Source: Thermoleophilaceae bacterium
Lineage (GTDB): Bacteria > Actinomycetota > Thermoleophilia > Solirubrobacterales > Thermoleophilaceae
NCBI GenBank assembly: GCA_025928345.1
Contig: JAICJR010000005.1
Location: 1-43,620 of the forward strand
Direction: 5' to 3'
DNA: 43,620 nucleotides
Of this stretch, positions 25,564-32,503 are shown piece after piece. Below the pieces are notes generated by a model. It did no database searches. It saw only the letters and a list, made by a program, of their open reading frames with translations, and was not told where the DNA came from. The first letter of the stretch is position 1. Each line of letters begins with the position of its first letter. The translations under genes were made by a program, and so were the position numbers.

Positions 25564-26629
25564 TCGATTCCCCTCCTGCTGTTGGGTCCGTCCCCGAACG
25601 CTCGGGGCTCTCCTGTAGGTCCGCGCCCGTCCCATTCCCACCGGGCTGGAACAACGTCTTCACGGCCTGGCTCGTGCCGTCCGCATAGGCGCGGAAGGCA
25701 GGGACCAGGCCGTCTAGGTCGACCCTCGCCTCGATCATCGGGCTGAGATCCACCTCCTTCGATGCCACCCAGGCTGCGGTGGCCGCAAAGTCCTCGCGCG
25801 TGTAGTTGAACGAGCCTCTGATCACGCGCTCTCCCACCACGAGCGGCTCGACGGCGAGCGGTATCTCGAGCTCGCCCATGCCCACGAACGCCACCTGGCC
25901 GCCCGGCCGCGTGAGGCGGAGGGCCGCCTCGAGCGTGGCCTTGATCGCGACGCACTCCACCGCGGCGTCGAAGGGCTCGAGCCGGGCGCCCGCCTCCACG
26001 GACTCGATGCCGAGCGCCGTCGCGACCTGGCGGCGGTGCTCGATCGGCTCGGACAGGACAACGCGCTCCACGCCGCGCCGCCTCGCGGCCAGCGCAGCCC
26101 CGAGCCCGATAGGCCCGCCTCCGAGCACGAGCACACCGCGCTCGAACGCCCCTTCGAGCAGCGCGACGCCGTGGTGGCCCACCGCGAACGGCTCGACGAG
26201 CGCTCCCCATTCGAGCGGCGCGGGGCCCTCGAACGGCACGGCGTTCGCCGCAGCCACCACGAAGCTTTCCGCGAACGCGCCGGGGAGCTCCAGCGCGCAG
26301 CCGTGGAGGCGCCGGTCGAGGCAGCGGTTGTCCTGCCCCGAAAGGCAGAACTCGCAGCTGCCGCAGGTCACGGCGGGATTGACCACCACCGGCTGTCCGA
26401 GCGCAGGGGCATCCACCCCCGGACCGCGCTCGACCACCGTCCCCACGGCCTCATGGCCCATGACCATCCCGGCCACGCGGCGCGCGTTCGCCCCCGTGAA
26501 GCCGTGCACGTCCGACCCGCAGATGCCGGCCGAGTGCGTTGCCACCCGCACATCGGCCGGGCGCAGCCGTGCCGGCTCCGCATCCTCCACGACAAGCTTC
26601 CCGGGGCCGCCGAAGACGAGCTGGCGCAT
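25556..26629 (-). CDS. Zinc-dependent alcohol/polyol dehydrogenase (MDR family)
   Basis: The 357-residue protein has catalytic-zinc ligands Cys37 (GICGSDVHG) and His59-Glu60 (MGHEAVG), a structural-zinc set Cys89, 92, 95 and 103 (CGSCEFCLSGQDNRC), and a Rossmann motif VLGGGPIGLGAA. It resembles threonine/sorbitol/galactitol dehydrogenases. ATG 26629 with GGAGGAG upstream is preferred; GTG 26635 would overlap the FAH stop. It sits between FAH and the binding protein in one operon, so it acts on a sugar, polyol or sugar acid of the pathway. Confidence 0.92.
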   Translation of the reverse strand: MRQLVFGGPGKLVVEDAEPARLRPADVRVATHSAGICGSDVHGFTGANARRVAGMVMGHEAVGTVVERGPGVDAPALGQPVVVNPAVTCGSCEFCLSGQDNRCLDRRLHGCALELPGAFAESFVVAAANAVPFEGPAPLEWGALVEPFAVGHHGVALLEGAFERGVLVLGGGPIGLGAALAARRRGVERVVLSEPIEHRRQVATALGIESVEAGARLEPFDAAVECVAIKATLEAALRLTRPGGQVAFVGMGELEIPLAVEPLVVGERVIRGSFNYTREDFAATAAWVASKEVDLSPMIEARVDLDGLVPAFRAYADGTSQAVKTLFQPGGNGTGADLQESPERSGTDPTAGGESNA

Positions 26630-26631
26630 GC

Positions 26632-27465
26632 TCACTCCTCCCAGCCCGCCACGACGGGATTGGTGAGCCGCCCGATCTCCTCGACCTCGACGGTCACCTC
26701 GTCGCCGGGGCGAAGCCACGGCGGAGGGTCGCGGAACGCCGCGACCCCCGACGGGGTGCCCGTGGTGACGAGGTCGCCCGGCTCGAGCGTGATCGTGCGG
26801 GTGACGAACTCGATGAGAGTGGGCACGTCGAACAGCCAGTTCGACGTGGCGCCGTGCTGGCGCCGCTCGCCGTTCACGTACGTCGCCACGTGCAGCGCCG
26901 AGGGATCGGGAAGCTCGTCCGAGGTGACCACCTCGGGACCCAGCGGGCAGAAGCTGTCGGCGTTCTTCCCGAGCGTGATCTGGCTGTCGCGGAACTGAAC
27001 GTCGCGAGCGCTCACGTCGTTCGTCACCGTGTAGCCGAACACGTGGTCGAGCGCCTGCTCACGCGTAACGCGCGTGGCTGCCCGCCCTATCACCACAGCG
27101 AGCTCGACCTCGTAGTCCGTGTGCGTCTCGGGCGCCGGGATCCGGATCGGCTCTCCTGGCCCGACCACCGCGCTCGGGAACTTCGAGAAGAAGAACGGTT
27201 CGCTCGGCATCACGGCGTCCGGGTTCTCCTCCGCGTGGTCCGGATAGTTGACGCCGCAGAAGAGCATCTTGCCCGGGCGCAGCGGGGCGAGCAGCCCGTC
27301 GGACTCGAGAGGGCCGCCGGCTGCGGCGCGCTCCGCCGCTTGCAGGCCCTCAGCGCCGGCTTGAATCAGCTCGACCAGGTCGCGATAGGGCGTGGGCGCA
27401 ACGCCGCCGTCCGTGCGGACGCACACGCGCGGGTCTCCCTCCACCCGGCAGCGCACGAGCCTCAT
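26632..27465 (-). CDS. Fumarylacetoacetate hydrolase (FAH) family enzyme
   Basis: The 277-residue protein has the FAH fold markers: NYPDHAEE, the metal-binding acidic cluster in HTDYEVELAVVIG, FGYTVTNDVSARDVQ, SFCPLGP and TGTPSGVA. Family members hydrolyse or decarboxylate beta-keto and related acids, or dehydrate sugar acids in some cases, using Mg or Mn. ATG 27465 overlaps the upstream stop by 4 bases (ATGA). In this locus it could cleave or decarboxylate a 3-oxo sugar acid; that is inference. Confidence 0.9.
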   Translation of the reverse strand: MRLVRCRVEGDPRVCVRTDGGVAPTPYRDLVELIQAGAEGLQAAERAAAGGPLESDGLLAPLRPGKMLFCGVNYPDHAEENPDAVMPSEPFFFSKFPSAVVGPGEPIRIPAPETHTDYEVELAVVIGRAATRVTREQALDHVFGYTVTNDVSARDVQFRDSQITLGKNADSFCPLGPEVVTSDELPDPSALHVATYVNGERRQHGATSNWLFDVPTLIEFVTRTITLEPGDLVTTGTPSGVAAFRDPPPWLRPGDEVTVEVEEIGRLTNPVVAGWEE

Positions 27466-28259
27466 CCGCGCACCTCCGCGTCCGGGGCGGGCCCGAGGGT
27501 GAAGCTGCTGCCATCGAGCACGAGCGTCGCCCCCACCGGGGGCGCCACGGTGCGCCGCCCGCCGCTCGTGTCGTGCTCGCGCACGAGCCGCTCGAAGTCG
27601 TCGAGGTCTGCGCCAGAGTCGAGGTAGTGGCTCGCGATCGCGAGCTCCGCGCCGAGCATGTCCGCCACCCGCGCGGCCTCGTCCGGGGACATCTCACCAC
27701 TCAACACCTCGCCCGCGGCCGTGGTGTCCACTAGCTCCGCCGGCTGAGAGCAGCCGAGGATCGCGACAGTCGGGCGGTGTAGCTCACCGATCAGCCTCAT
27801 GTCGAAGATCGCGGTGTCGCCGTAGTGATAGATGCGAAGGTCCGGCTCGGGCTCGATCACGAACGCCAACGGCGTGCCCGTGACCTGCGTGCCGTCCGCA
27901 AGCGTGACGGCCGACCAGTGGTGGCATTCGACCGGATGCACGATTACGCCGCCCACACGCACGACGATCCCCCACACCGTGGCCCGGATCTGCGAGTGCG
28001 GCACGCCCTCCTCGAGCAGCTTCTGCCGGACGTCGGCGCCGCAGACCACGGGCGCCCCCGTGCGCCGGGCGATCGCCGGCGTGTCGCCGTAGTGGTCGAA
28101 CGCGCCGTGGCTCACGAGAATCACGTCCGGAGCCTCGAGCTCGTCGGGGTGAAGCGGTGGGTTCGACTGCGCGGTGAGACACGGGTCGACGAGGATGCGC
28201 TGATCGGGCCCGACGATCTCGTATCCGGCGACGCCGAGGAAACGCACGCGAGTGCTCAC
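27462..28259 (-). CDS. Metallo-beta-lactamase-fold hydrolase with altered HxHxDH motif
   Basis: The 265-residue MBL-fold protein (UlaG/UPF0173-like in outline) has GTG 28259 overlapping the upstream stop. Strand and metal motifs include ILVDPCL, then SHGAFDHYGD where His51, Asp55 and His56 match HxHxDH but the second His is Ala53. HPVECHHWS and HYGDTAIFD give further potential metal ligands. UlaG is an ascorbate-6-phosphate lactonase, so a lactonase role is possible. The Ala substitution may occur in a natural subfamily or mean a mononuclear or non-hydrolytic site. Confidence 0.85.
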   Translation of the reverse strand: MSTRVRFLGVAGYEIVGPDQRILVDPCLTAQSNPPLHPDELEAPDVILVSHGAFDHYGDTPAIARRTGAPVVCGADVRQKLLEEGVPHSQIRATVWGIVVRVGGVIVHPVECHHWSAVTLADGTQVTGTPLAFVIEPEPDLRIYHYGDTAIFDMRLIGELHRPTVAILGCSQPAELVDTTAAGEVLSGEMSPDEAARVADMLGAELAIASHYLDSGADLDDFERLVREHDTSGGRRTVAPPVGATLVLDGSSFTLGPAPDAEVRG

Positions 28260-29203
28260 CGCTGTCCCCTCGCTCGCTCGAGCCCTGTGACCAGCGCGTG
28301 CAGCGCGCACGTGACCGGCACGTCGACACCGTGTTCGGCGGCGGCGCGCAGCACGGCTCCGCTTATCACGTCGATCTCGGTACGCCGGCCTCCCTCGACG
28401 TCCTGGAGCATCGAGCCCTTTCCGGACCCGGCGCGCTCGAGCGTCGAGTGAATCGACTCGAGGCGCTCGGCGAGGTCGAGCTCGAAGCCCTTCGCGCGCC
28501 CCACCGCCACCGCCTCGGCCGCGGCGGCGTCCACGAGCGCGCGCATCTCTTCCGAGCCGGCAAGCGCGCCGGCCTCCAGTCCGGTCAACGCCGCCGTGGG
28601 AAGCGTGGCCGCGTTGAGCACGAGCTTCTTCCAAATCTCCGCGAGCACGGGCCGCGGCTGCTCCACCGGAAAGCCCGCCGCCTCGAGCGCGGCGGCCACG
28701 GTGTCCGCGAGGCCGTTGGCCTCGCCGTCCGCGTAGGGGCCCAGCAGCGTGCGCCCCGGGCCGGAGCTCGACACGAGCCCGAGATCCAGCACGGTGGCCG
28801 ACGTGTAGGTGACGCCGACCACGAGCCGAGCGGCGCCGAAGGTCTCGGAGAGGGTGTCGGCGTTGCCCCAGCCGTTCTGGAGCGAGACGACAGCCGCGCC
28901 GTCGCGCGCGAGCGGTCCAGCCAGCTCGGCGGCCCGGGCGGTCTGATGGGACTTCACGAAGAAGAGCAGCGCGGCGGGCGGCTCGATCTCCCCCGGGTTC
29001 GCGCTCGCCCGCACGCGTAAGGTGCGCTCGCTGCCGTTCTCGACGAGCCGCAGCCCGTCGGAGTTGAGCCGCTCGACCAGCTCCCGGTCGGTGTCGAGCA
29101 GGGTCGTCGGCACGCCGGCCTCGGCCAACCGGCCGCCGAAGACGCTGCCCATCGCGCCCGCGCCGACGACCACGACGCTCCTCTGCTGACCCGCACCGGT
29201 CAT
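28256..29203 (-). CDS. Ketopantoate reductase-like (ApbA/PanE family) oxidoreductase
   Basis: The 315-residue protein has the N-terminal dinucleotide motif VVGAGAMGSVFG (13-24), VKSHQT, LQNGWGN, the catalytic-Lys region EIWKKLVLNAATLPTAALTG and the C-terminal GKGSMLQDVEGGRRTEID. All key family features are present. As first gene of the importer/dehydrogenase operon it is more likely a sugar-acid oxidoreductase than a pantothenate enzyme. An oxidoisomerase step like that of ApnO is one possibility. ATG 29203 is preferred; ATGs at 29215 and 29218 are in frame, and the promoter-like TATGAT overlaps them. Confidence 0.88.
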   Translation of the reverse strand: MTGAGQQRSVVVVGAGAMGSVFGGRLAEAGVPTTLLDTDRELVERLNSDGLRLVENGSERTLRVRASANPGEIEPPAALLFFVKSHQTARAAELAGPLARDGAAVVSLQNGWGNADTLSETFGAARLVVGVTYTSATVLDLGLVSSSGPGRTLLGPYADGEANGLADTVAAALEAAGFPVEQPRPVLAEIWKKLVLNAATLPTAALTGLEAGALAGSEEMRALVDAAAAEAVAVGRAKGFELDLAERLESIHSTLERAGSGKGSMLQDVEGGRRTEIDVISGAVLRAAAEHGVDVPVTCALHALVTGLERARGQR

Positions 29204-29263
29204 GTGGCTGGCCATCATACCAGGTTTGCCATGCCATCTGTTGGAATGCTGTATGATGGCTTC
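29204..29263. promoter_or_regulatory. Bidirectional promoter/operator between the two sugar operons
   Basis: This 60-base gap has a perfect 10-bp inverted repeat, GCCATCATAC (29211-29220) and GTATGATGGC (29251-29260), so each strand carries a TATGAT -10-like hexamer. On the plus strand TATGAT (29252-29257) is followed by 6 bases and then ATG 29264, the pattern of a leaderless transcript. GGAATGCTGTATGAT (29243-29257) is one of three copies of a shared motif and is a candidate operator for the GntR protein encoded at 31290. Confidence 0.65.
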
Positions 29264-30124
29264 ATGGCGAGCGGGAAAGCAGCTGAGCTGGGGCGAAAGT
29301 GCGTCGAAATGCGCTTGCGAAACCTCGAGATGGTCGACGTGGCCGGCTCGGGCCACTATGGCCCGGCCTTTTCCGTCGTCGAGATCCTCGTCTCGCTCTA
29401 CTACGACTTCCTGCGCGTCCGTCCGGAGGAGCCCGAGTGGCCGGAACGGGACCGCTTCGTGCTCAGCAAGGGGCACGCGGTGTCCGCTCTCTACCCGGTG
29501 CTGGCGGACCTCGGCTACTTCGACGGCTCGGTGCTTGACACGTTCACGCGGCTCGGTAGCTCGCTGGGCGACCACCCCGACATGAAGAAGGTCCCGGGTA
29601 TCGACTTCTCGTCCGGCTCGCTAGGTCACGGGCTGTCGATCGGCGCCGGCATGGCCGAGGCGCTGCGCCTCCAGGGCCGCGACAGCCGGGTGGTCGTGCT
29701 CGTGGGCGACGGTGAGCTCGACGAAGGACAGATCTGGGAGGCCGCGGGCTATGCGGCCCACCGGGGTCTCGGCTCGCTGCTGGCGATCGTCGACGCGAAC
29801 CGCGTGTCGGTGGACGGTGGCGTGGACGAGGTGCTTGCCCTCGAGCCGCTCGACCGGAAGTGGGAGGCCTTCGGCTGGTGCACGGAGCGCGTGGACGGGC
29901 ACGACCTCGACGCGCTGCTCGCCGCCTACGCGCGCTTCGACGACAGGCGTCGCGGATCCGAGGGGCGCCCCACCGCGCTGATCGCGGACACGGTGGCCGG
30001 ACGCGGCGTCGAGTTCATCGAAGGAATGGCGGAGTGGCACGTGGGCTACTTCCACGGCGAGGACCGCGAGCGCGCCGAGGCGTCGATCCGCGCGATGTAC
30101 GCGCTGGACGGCGAGGCCGGATGA
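29264..30124 (+). CDS. Transketolase N-terminal subunit (split transketolase)
   Basis: The 286-residue protein is the thiamine-diphosphate-binding half of transketolase. His31 and His71 (SGHYGP and SKGHAVSALYP), SGSLGHGLSIGAGMA (112-131), GDGELDEGQ (148-156) and Asn179 (VDANR) form the cofactor and metal site. It overlaps the C-terminal subunit by 4 bases (ATGA). The split arrangement also occurs in D-apulose-4-phosphate transketolases (AptA/AptB) and related sugar-pathway enzymes, as well as in ordinary pentose metabolism. The sequence alone does not give the donor sugar. ATG 29264 lacks a ribosome site but follows a -10-like hexamer by 6 bases. Confidence 0.92.
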   Translation: MASGKAAELGRKCVEMRLRNLEMVDVAGSGHYGPAFSVVEILVSLYYDFLRVRPEEPEWPERDRFVLSKGHAVSALYPVLADLGYFDGSVLDTFTRLGSSLGDHPDMKKVPGIDFSSGSLGHGLSIGAGMAEALRLQGRDSRVVVLVGDGELDEGQIWEAAGYAAHRGLGSLLAIVDANRVSVDGGVDEVLALEPLDRKWEAFGWCTERVDGHDLDALLAAYARFDDRRRGSEGRPTALIADTVAGRGVEFIEGMAEWHVGYFHGEDRERAEASIRAMYALDGEAG

Positions 30125-31209
30125 CGCGCGAGCTGCCGCCCGGGCTGCAGCGCAACCGCACGGACCTGCGCAGCCCGCGCTCGTTCGACCACGTGGGACG
30201 CGACGCCGGCTCGGAAGGGCTGGTCACGGGCACCGTGCTGGCTGACCTCGCCGACGCCGACGAGCGGATCGTCGCCGCGTGCGCGGATCTGAAGTACGTC
30301 ACGCGCATGTCGCTCTTCGAGGTCCGGCACCCGGACCGCTTCTTCCAGTTCGGGATCGCCGAGCGCAACATGCTCACCGCCGCGGCAGGGATGGCCTCGT
30401 GCGGTCTCATCCCCTACGTGGCCACCTTCGCCTGCTTCTCCGGGATCCTCGGCTACGAGGCGATCCGCACGGACCACGCCTACCCCAACCTGCCCGTCCG
30501 GGTGATCGCCACACACGCCGGGATCGGCATGGGCTTCTTCGGCACCTCGCACCACGCCACCGAGGACATCTCCGCGCTGCGTGCGGTTGCCGGCCTCACG
30601 ATCCTTTCGCCGCCGGACCCCGCCGGCACCGAGTCGCTCCTGCGCTCGACGGTCGAGCTGCCCGGTCCCATCTACTTCCGGCTCGGCCGGGGGCGCGACC
30701 GGCGCGTTTACGACGCGCCGCCGGAGCGATACGGCCCCGGCTCTCCCCCTCGTGTGGTGGTGGAGGGCTCGGATGTGCTGGTCGTGTCCACGGGCACGAT
30801 GGTCGGCGAGTGCGCAGAGGCCGCGCGGCGGCTGGCCGCGGAGAACGGCGTGAGCCCGACGGTGCTCGACGTCCACACCCTCAAGCCATTCGATGCCGAG
30901 GCCGTAGCCGAGCACGCCGCACGCCATCGAGTGGTCGTCGCCGTCGAGGAGCACAACATCGAGGGCGGGCTCGGCACGCTCGTATGCGAGGCGGTGGCCG
31001 AAGCGGGCGCGGCAGTCCCTGTGCGCAAGCACGGCTTGCGCGACGAGTTCGCCCTCATCGGCCCGCCCACCCACCTCTACAGCTACTACGGCCTCGACCC
31101 CGGCGGCATCGCCACTGTCGTGCGCCGCGCGGCGGACGAGTCCCCTGGACCCCTATGGACCGACGATGATCGGAAGCAGGTCCTCGACGCGTACGCAGCG
31201 CGCGCCTGA
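30121..31209 (+). CDS. Transketolase C-terminal subunit (split transketolase)
   Basis: The 362-residue protein carries the pyrimidine-binding and C-terminal domains. It has FGIAERNMLTAAAGMA with the catalytic Glu, THAGIGMGFFGTSHHATEDI, RLGRGRDR and a C-terminal domain with VSTGTMVGECAEAA and VEEHNIEGGLG. The N-terminal 50 residues are an extra arm compared with the shortest homologues. ATG 30121 overlaps the N-subunit stop; the two subunits must assemble to be active. The GntR regulator gene follows. Confidence 0.92.
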   Translation: MTRELPPGLQRNRTDLRSPRSFDHVGRDAGSEGLVTGTVLADLADADERIVAACADLKYVTRMSLFEVRHPDRFFQFGIAERNMLTAAAGMASCGLIPYVATFACFSGILGYEAIRTDHAYPNLPVRVIATHAGIGMGFFGTSHHATEDISALRAVAGLTILSPPDPAGTESLLRSTVELPGPIYFRLGRGRDRRVYDAPPERYGPGSPPRVVVEGSDVLVVSTGTMVGECAEAARRLAAENGVSPTVLDVHTLKPFDAEAVAEHAARHRVVVAVEEHNIEGGLGTLVCEAVAEAGAAVPVRKHGLRDEFALIGPPTHLYSYYGLDPGGIATVVRRAADESPGPLWTDDDRKQVLDAYAARA

Positions 31210-31219
31210 GGCGGTCTCC

Positions 31220-31234
31220 GGCATGCCGTATGCC
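31220..31234 (+). promoter_or_regulatory. Candidate GntR operator upstream of the regulator gene
   Basis: GGCATGCCGTATGCC is an imperfect palindrome with perfect arms GGCAT and ATGCC around five bases. The same motif is at 29243-29257 (GGAATGCTGTATGAT) and on the minus strand at 34381-34367 (GGCATGCGGTATGAC). It lies between the transketolase stop and the GntR ATG, as expected for autoregulation. Confidence 0.55.
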
Positions 31235-31289
31235 AGCTCGGCTACGCTGGGATCTACGAGCCCCGGGCCGCAGCGAGGACCGACCACCG

Positions 31290-32072
31290 ATGTCTCCCAC
31301 TAATGACGATCGCCAGAGCGGTGTACGCGCGCTCGGATCCGACCCGGTGTTCGCGCCGATCGCGCGCAGCCCGCGGCTCTCGGACAAGGTGGTGGCGCAA
31401 CTCCTCGCTTCGATCAAGTCAGGACAGCTGACGGCGGGCAGCCGCTTGCCGTCGGAGCGCGAGCTCGGCGAGCAGTTCGGCGTATCGCGCACCGTCATCC
31501 GCGAGGCGATCAGCTCGCTCGCGGCGCGCGGCGTGATCGAGGTGCGCTCTGGGAGCGGCGGCCACGTCGCGGCCGTGAACGCCGCCCAGGTGAGCGAGCA
31601 GATGAGCCTCTTCCTGCGCGGCCGCGGCCTGATCGACTACGCGAAGATCCACGAGGTGCGGACCACGCTCGAGATCCGTACCGCGCGCCTGGCGGCGGAG
31701 CGCGCAACCGAGGACGACATCCGCGAGCTGCACGAGAGCTGCGACCGGATGGAAGGGGTCGGGAATGACGTGGAGAAGGCGTCGGTAGAGGACGTGGAGT
31801 TCCACAGGGCGCTCGCGCGCGCGACGCACAACGAGCTCTTTCTGGTGATGCTCGACTCGATCGGCGACGTGCTGCTCGAGATCCGGCGCGCGACGCTCGG
31901 GGTCCCGGGCCGGCTGCAGGAGGGCGTCGCGTTCCACCGCCGCATCCTCGAGCGCGTGGCCGCGCATGACGTGGAGGGCGCCGACGCCGCCATGCGCGAG
32001 CACCTGGCCGACGCAGACGCGGCCTGGGAGGGGCTGCCGGCGGACGAGCGCGCGGCCGCCGGGGCCGCGTGA
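31290..32072 (+). CDS. GntR-family transcriptional regulator (FadR/FCD subfamily)
   Basis: The 260-residue protein has a GntR winged helix (about 30-97: GSRLPSERELGEQFGVSRTV, then IREAISSLAARGVIEVRSG) and an all-helical FCD ligand domain (about 115-245). The FCD metal/ligand pattern is visible in HEVRTTLEIRTARLAAERA, EFHRALARATHN, FHRRIL and MREHL. FCD proteins usually bind small organic acids and repress catabolic operons. ATG 31290 with GAGGA upstream is preferred over in-frame starts nearer the operator. It is the likely local regulator of the whole sugar locus, because a shared palindrome occurs at each of the three control points. Confidence 0.93.
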   Translation: MSPTNDDRQSGVRALGSDPVFAPIARSPRLSDKVVAQLLASIKSGQLTAGSRLPSERELGEQFGVSRTVIREAISSLAARGVIEVRSGSGGHVAAVNAAQVSEQMSLFLRGRGLIDYAKIHEVRTTLEIRTARLAAERATEDDIRELHESCDRMEGVGNDVEKASVEDVEFHRALARATHNELFLVMLDSIGDVLLEIRRATLGVPGRLQEGVAFHRRILERVAAHDVEGADAAMREHLADADAAWEGLPADERAAAGAA

Positions 32073-32503
32073 GTCCGGTACGCCGACTCGACCACGTTGC
32101 GATCGCTGTACGCGACAGCGTTCGAGCCGCGGCGGACTTTGAGGAGCGGCTCGGCCTCCGAGCCGTGCACAGCGAGGAGCTCGCGCAGCCGCCGGTGAAG
32201 CTCACCTACCTAGACGCGGGTAATTGCTTCATCCAGCTCGTGGAGCCGCTGAGCGAAGACGCGGAGCTGGAATCGTGGCTCGAGGCGCACGGCGAGGGCC
32301 TACACCACGTGTGCTTCGGCGTGGACGACGTGGCGAGTGGCGTGGGCGAGATCGCCGGTAGCGGTCCCCCAGGGACGCTCGGCAGCGGGCGCGGCAGACC
32401 TTCCGCTTTCGTGCCGGGGGAGCTTCACGGCGTCAGACTCGAGTGCACGCGCTTCTCGCACGGCGAGGACGTGGCAGGCACTCCCGGCTGGCTGCCGGGT
32501 TAG
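32069..32503 (+). CDS. VOC-family (glyoxalase/methylmalonyl-CoA epimerase-like) protein
   Basis: The 144-residue protein has two beta-alpha-beta-beta-beta modules. It starts RRLDHVAIAV (metal-ligand His9) and later has LHHVCFGVDD with a second His, and CFIQLVEP with a Glu. The arrangement resembles methylmalonyl-CoA epimerase, but the family is chemically diverse: isomerases, lyases and dioxygenases. GTG 32069 overlaps the regulator stop. As part of the transketolase-GntR operon it could epimerise or isomerise a pathway intermediate. Its TAG stop overlaps the TAA stop of the convergent gene. Confidence 0.85.
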   Translation: MSPVRRLDHVAIAVRDSVRAAADFEERLGLRAVHSEELAQPPVKLTYLDAGNCFIQLVEPLSEDAELESWLEAHGEGLHHVCFGVDDVASGVGEIAGSGPPGTLGSGRGRPSAFVPGELHGVRLECTRFSHGEDVAGTPGWLPG

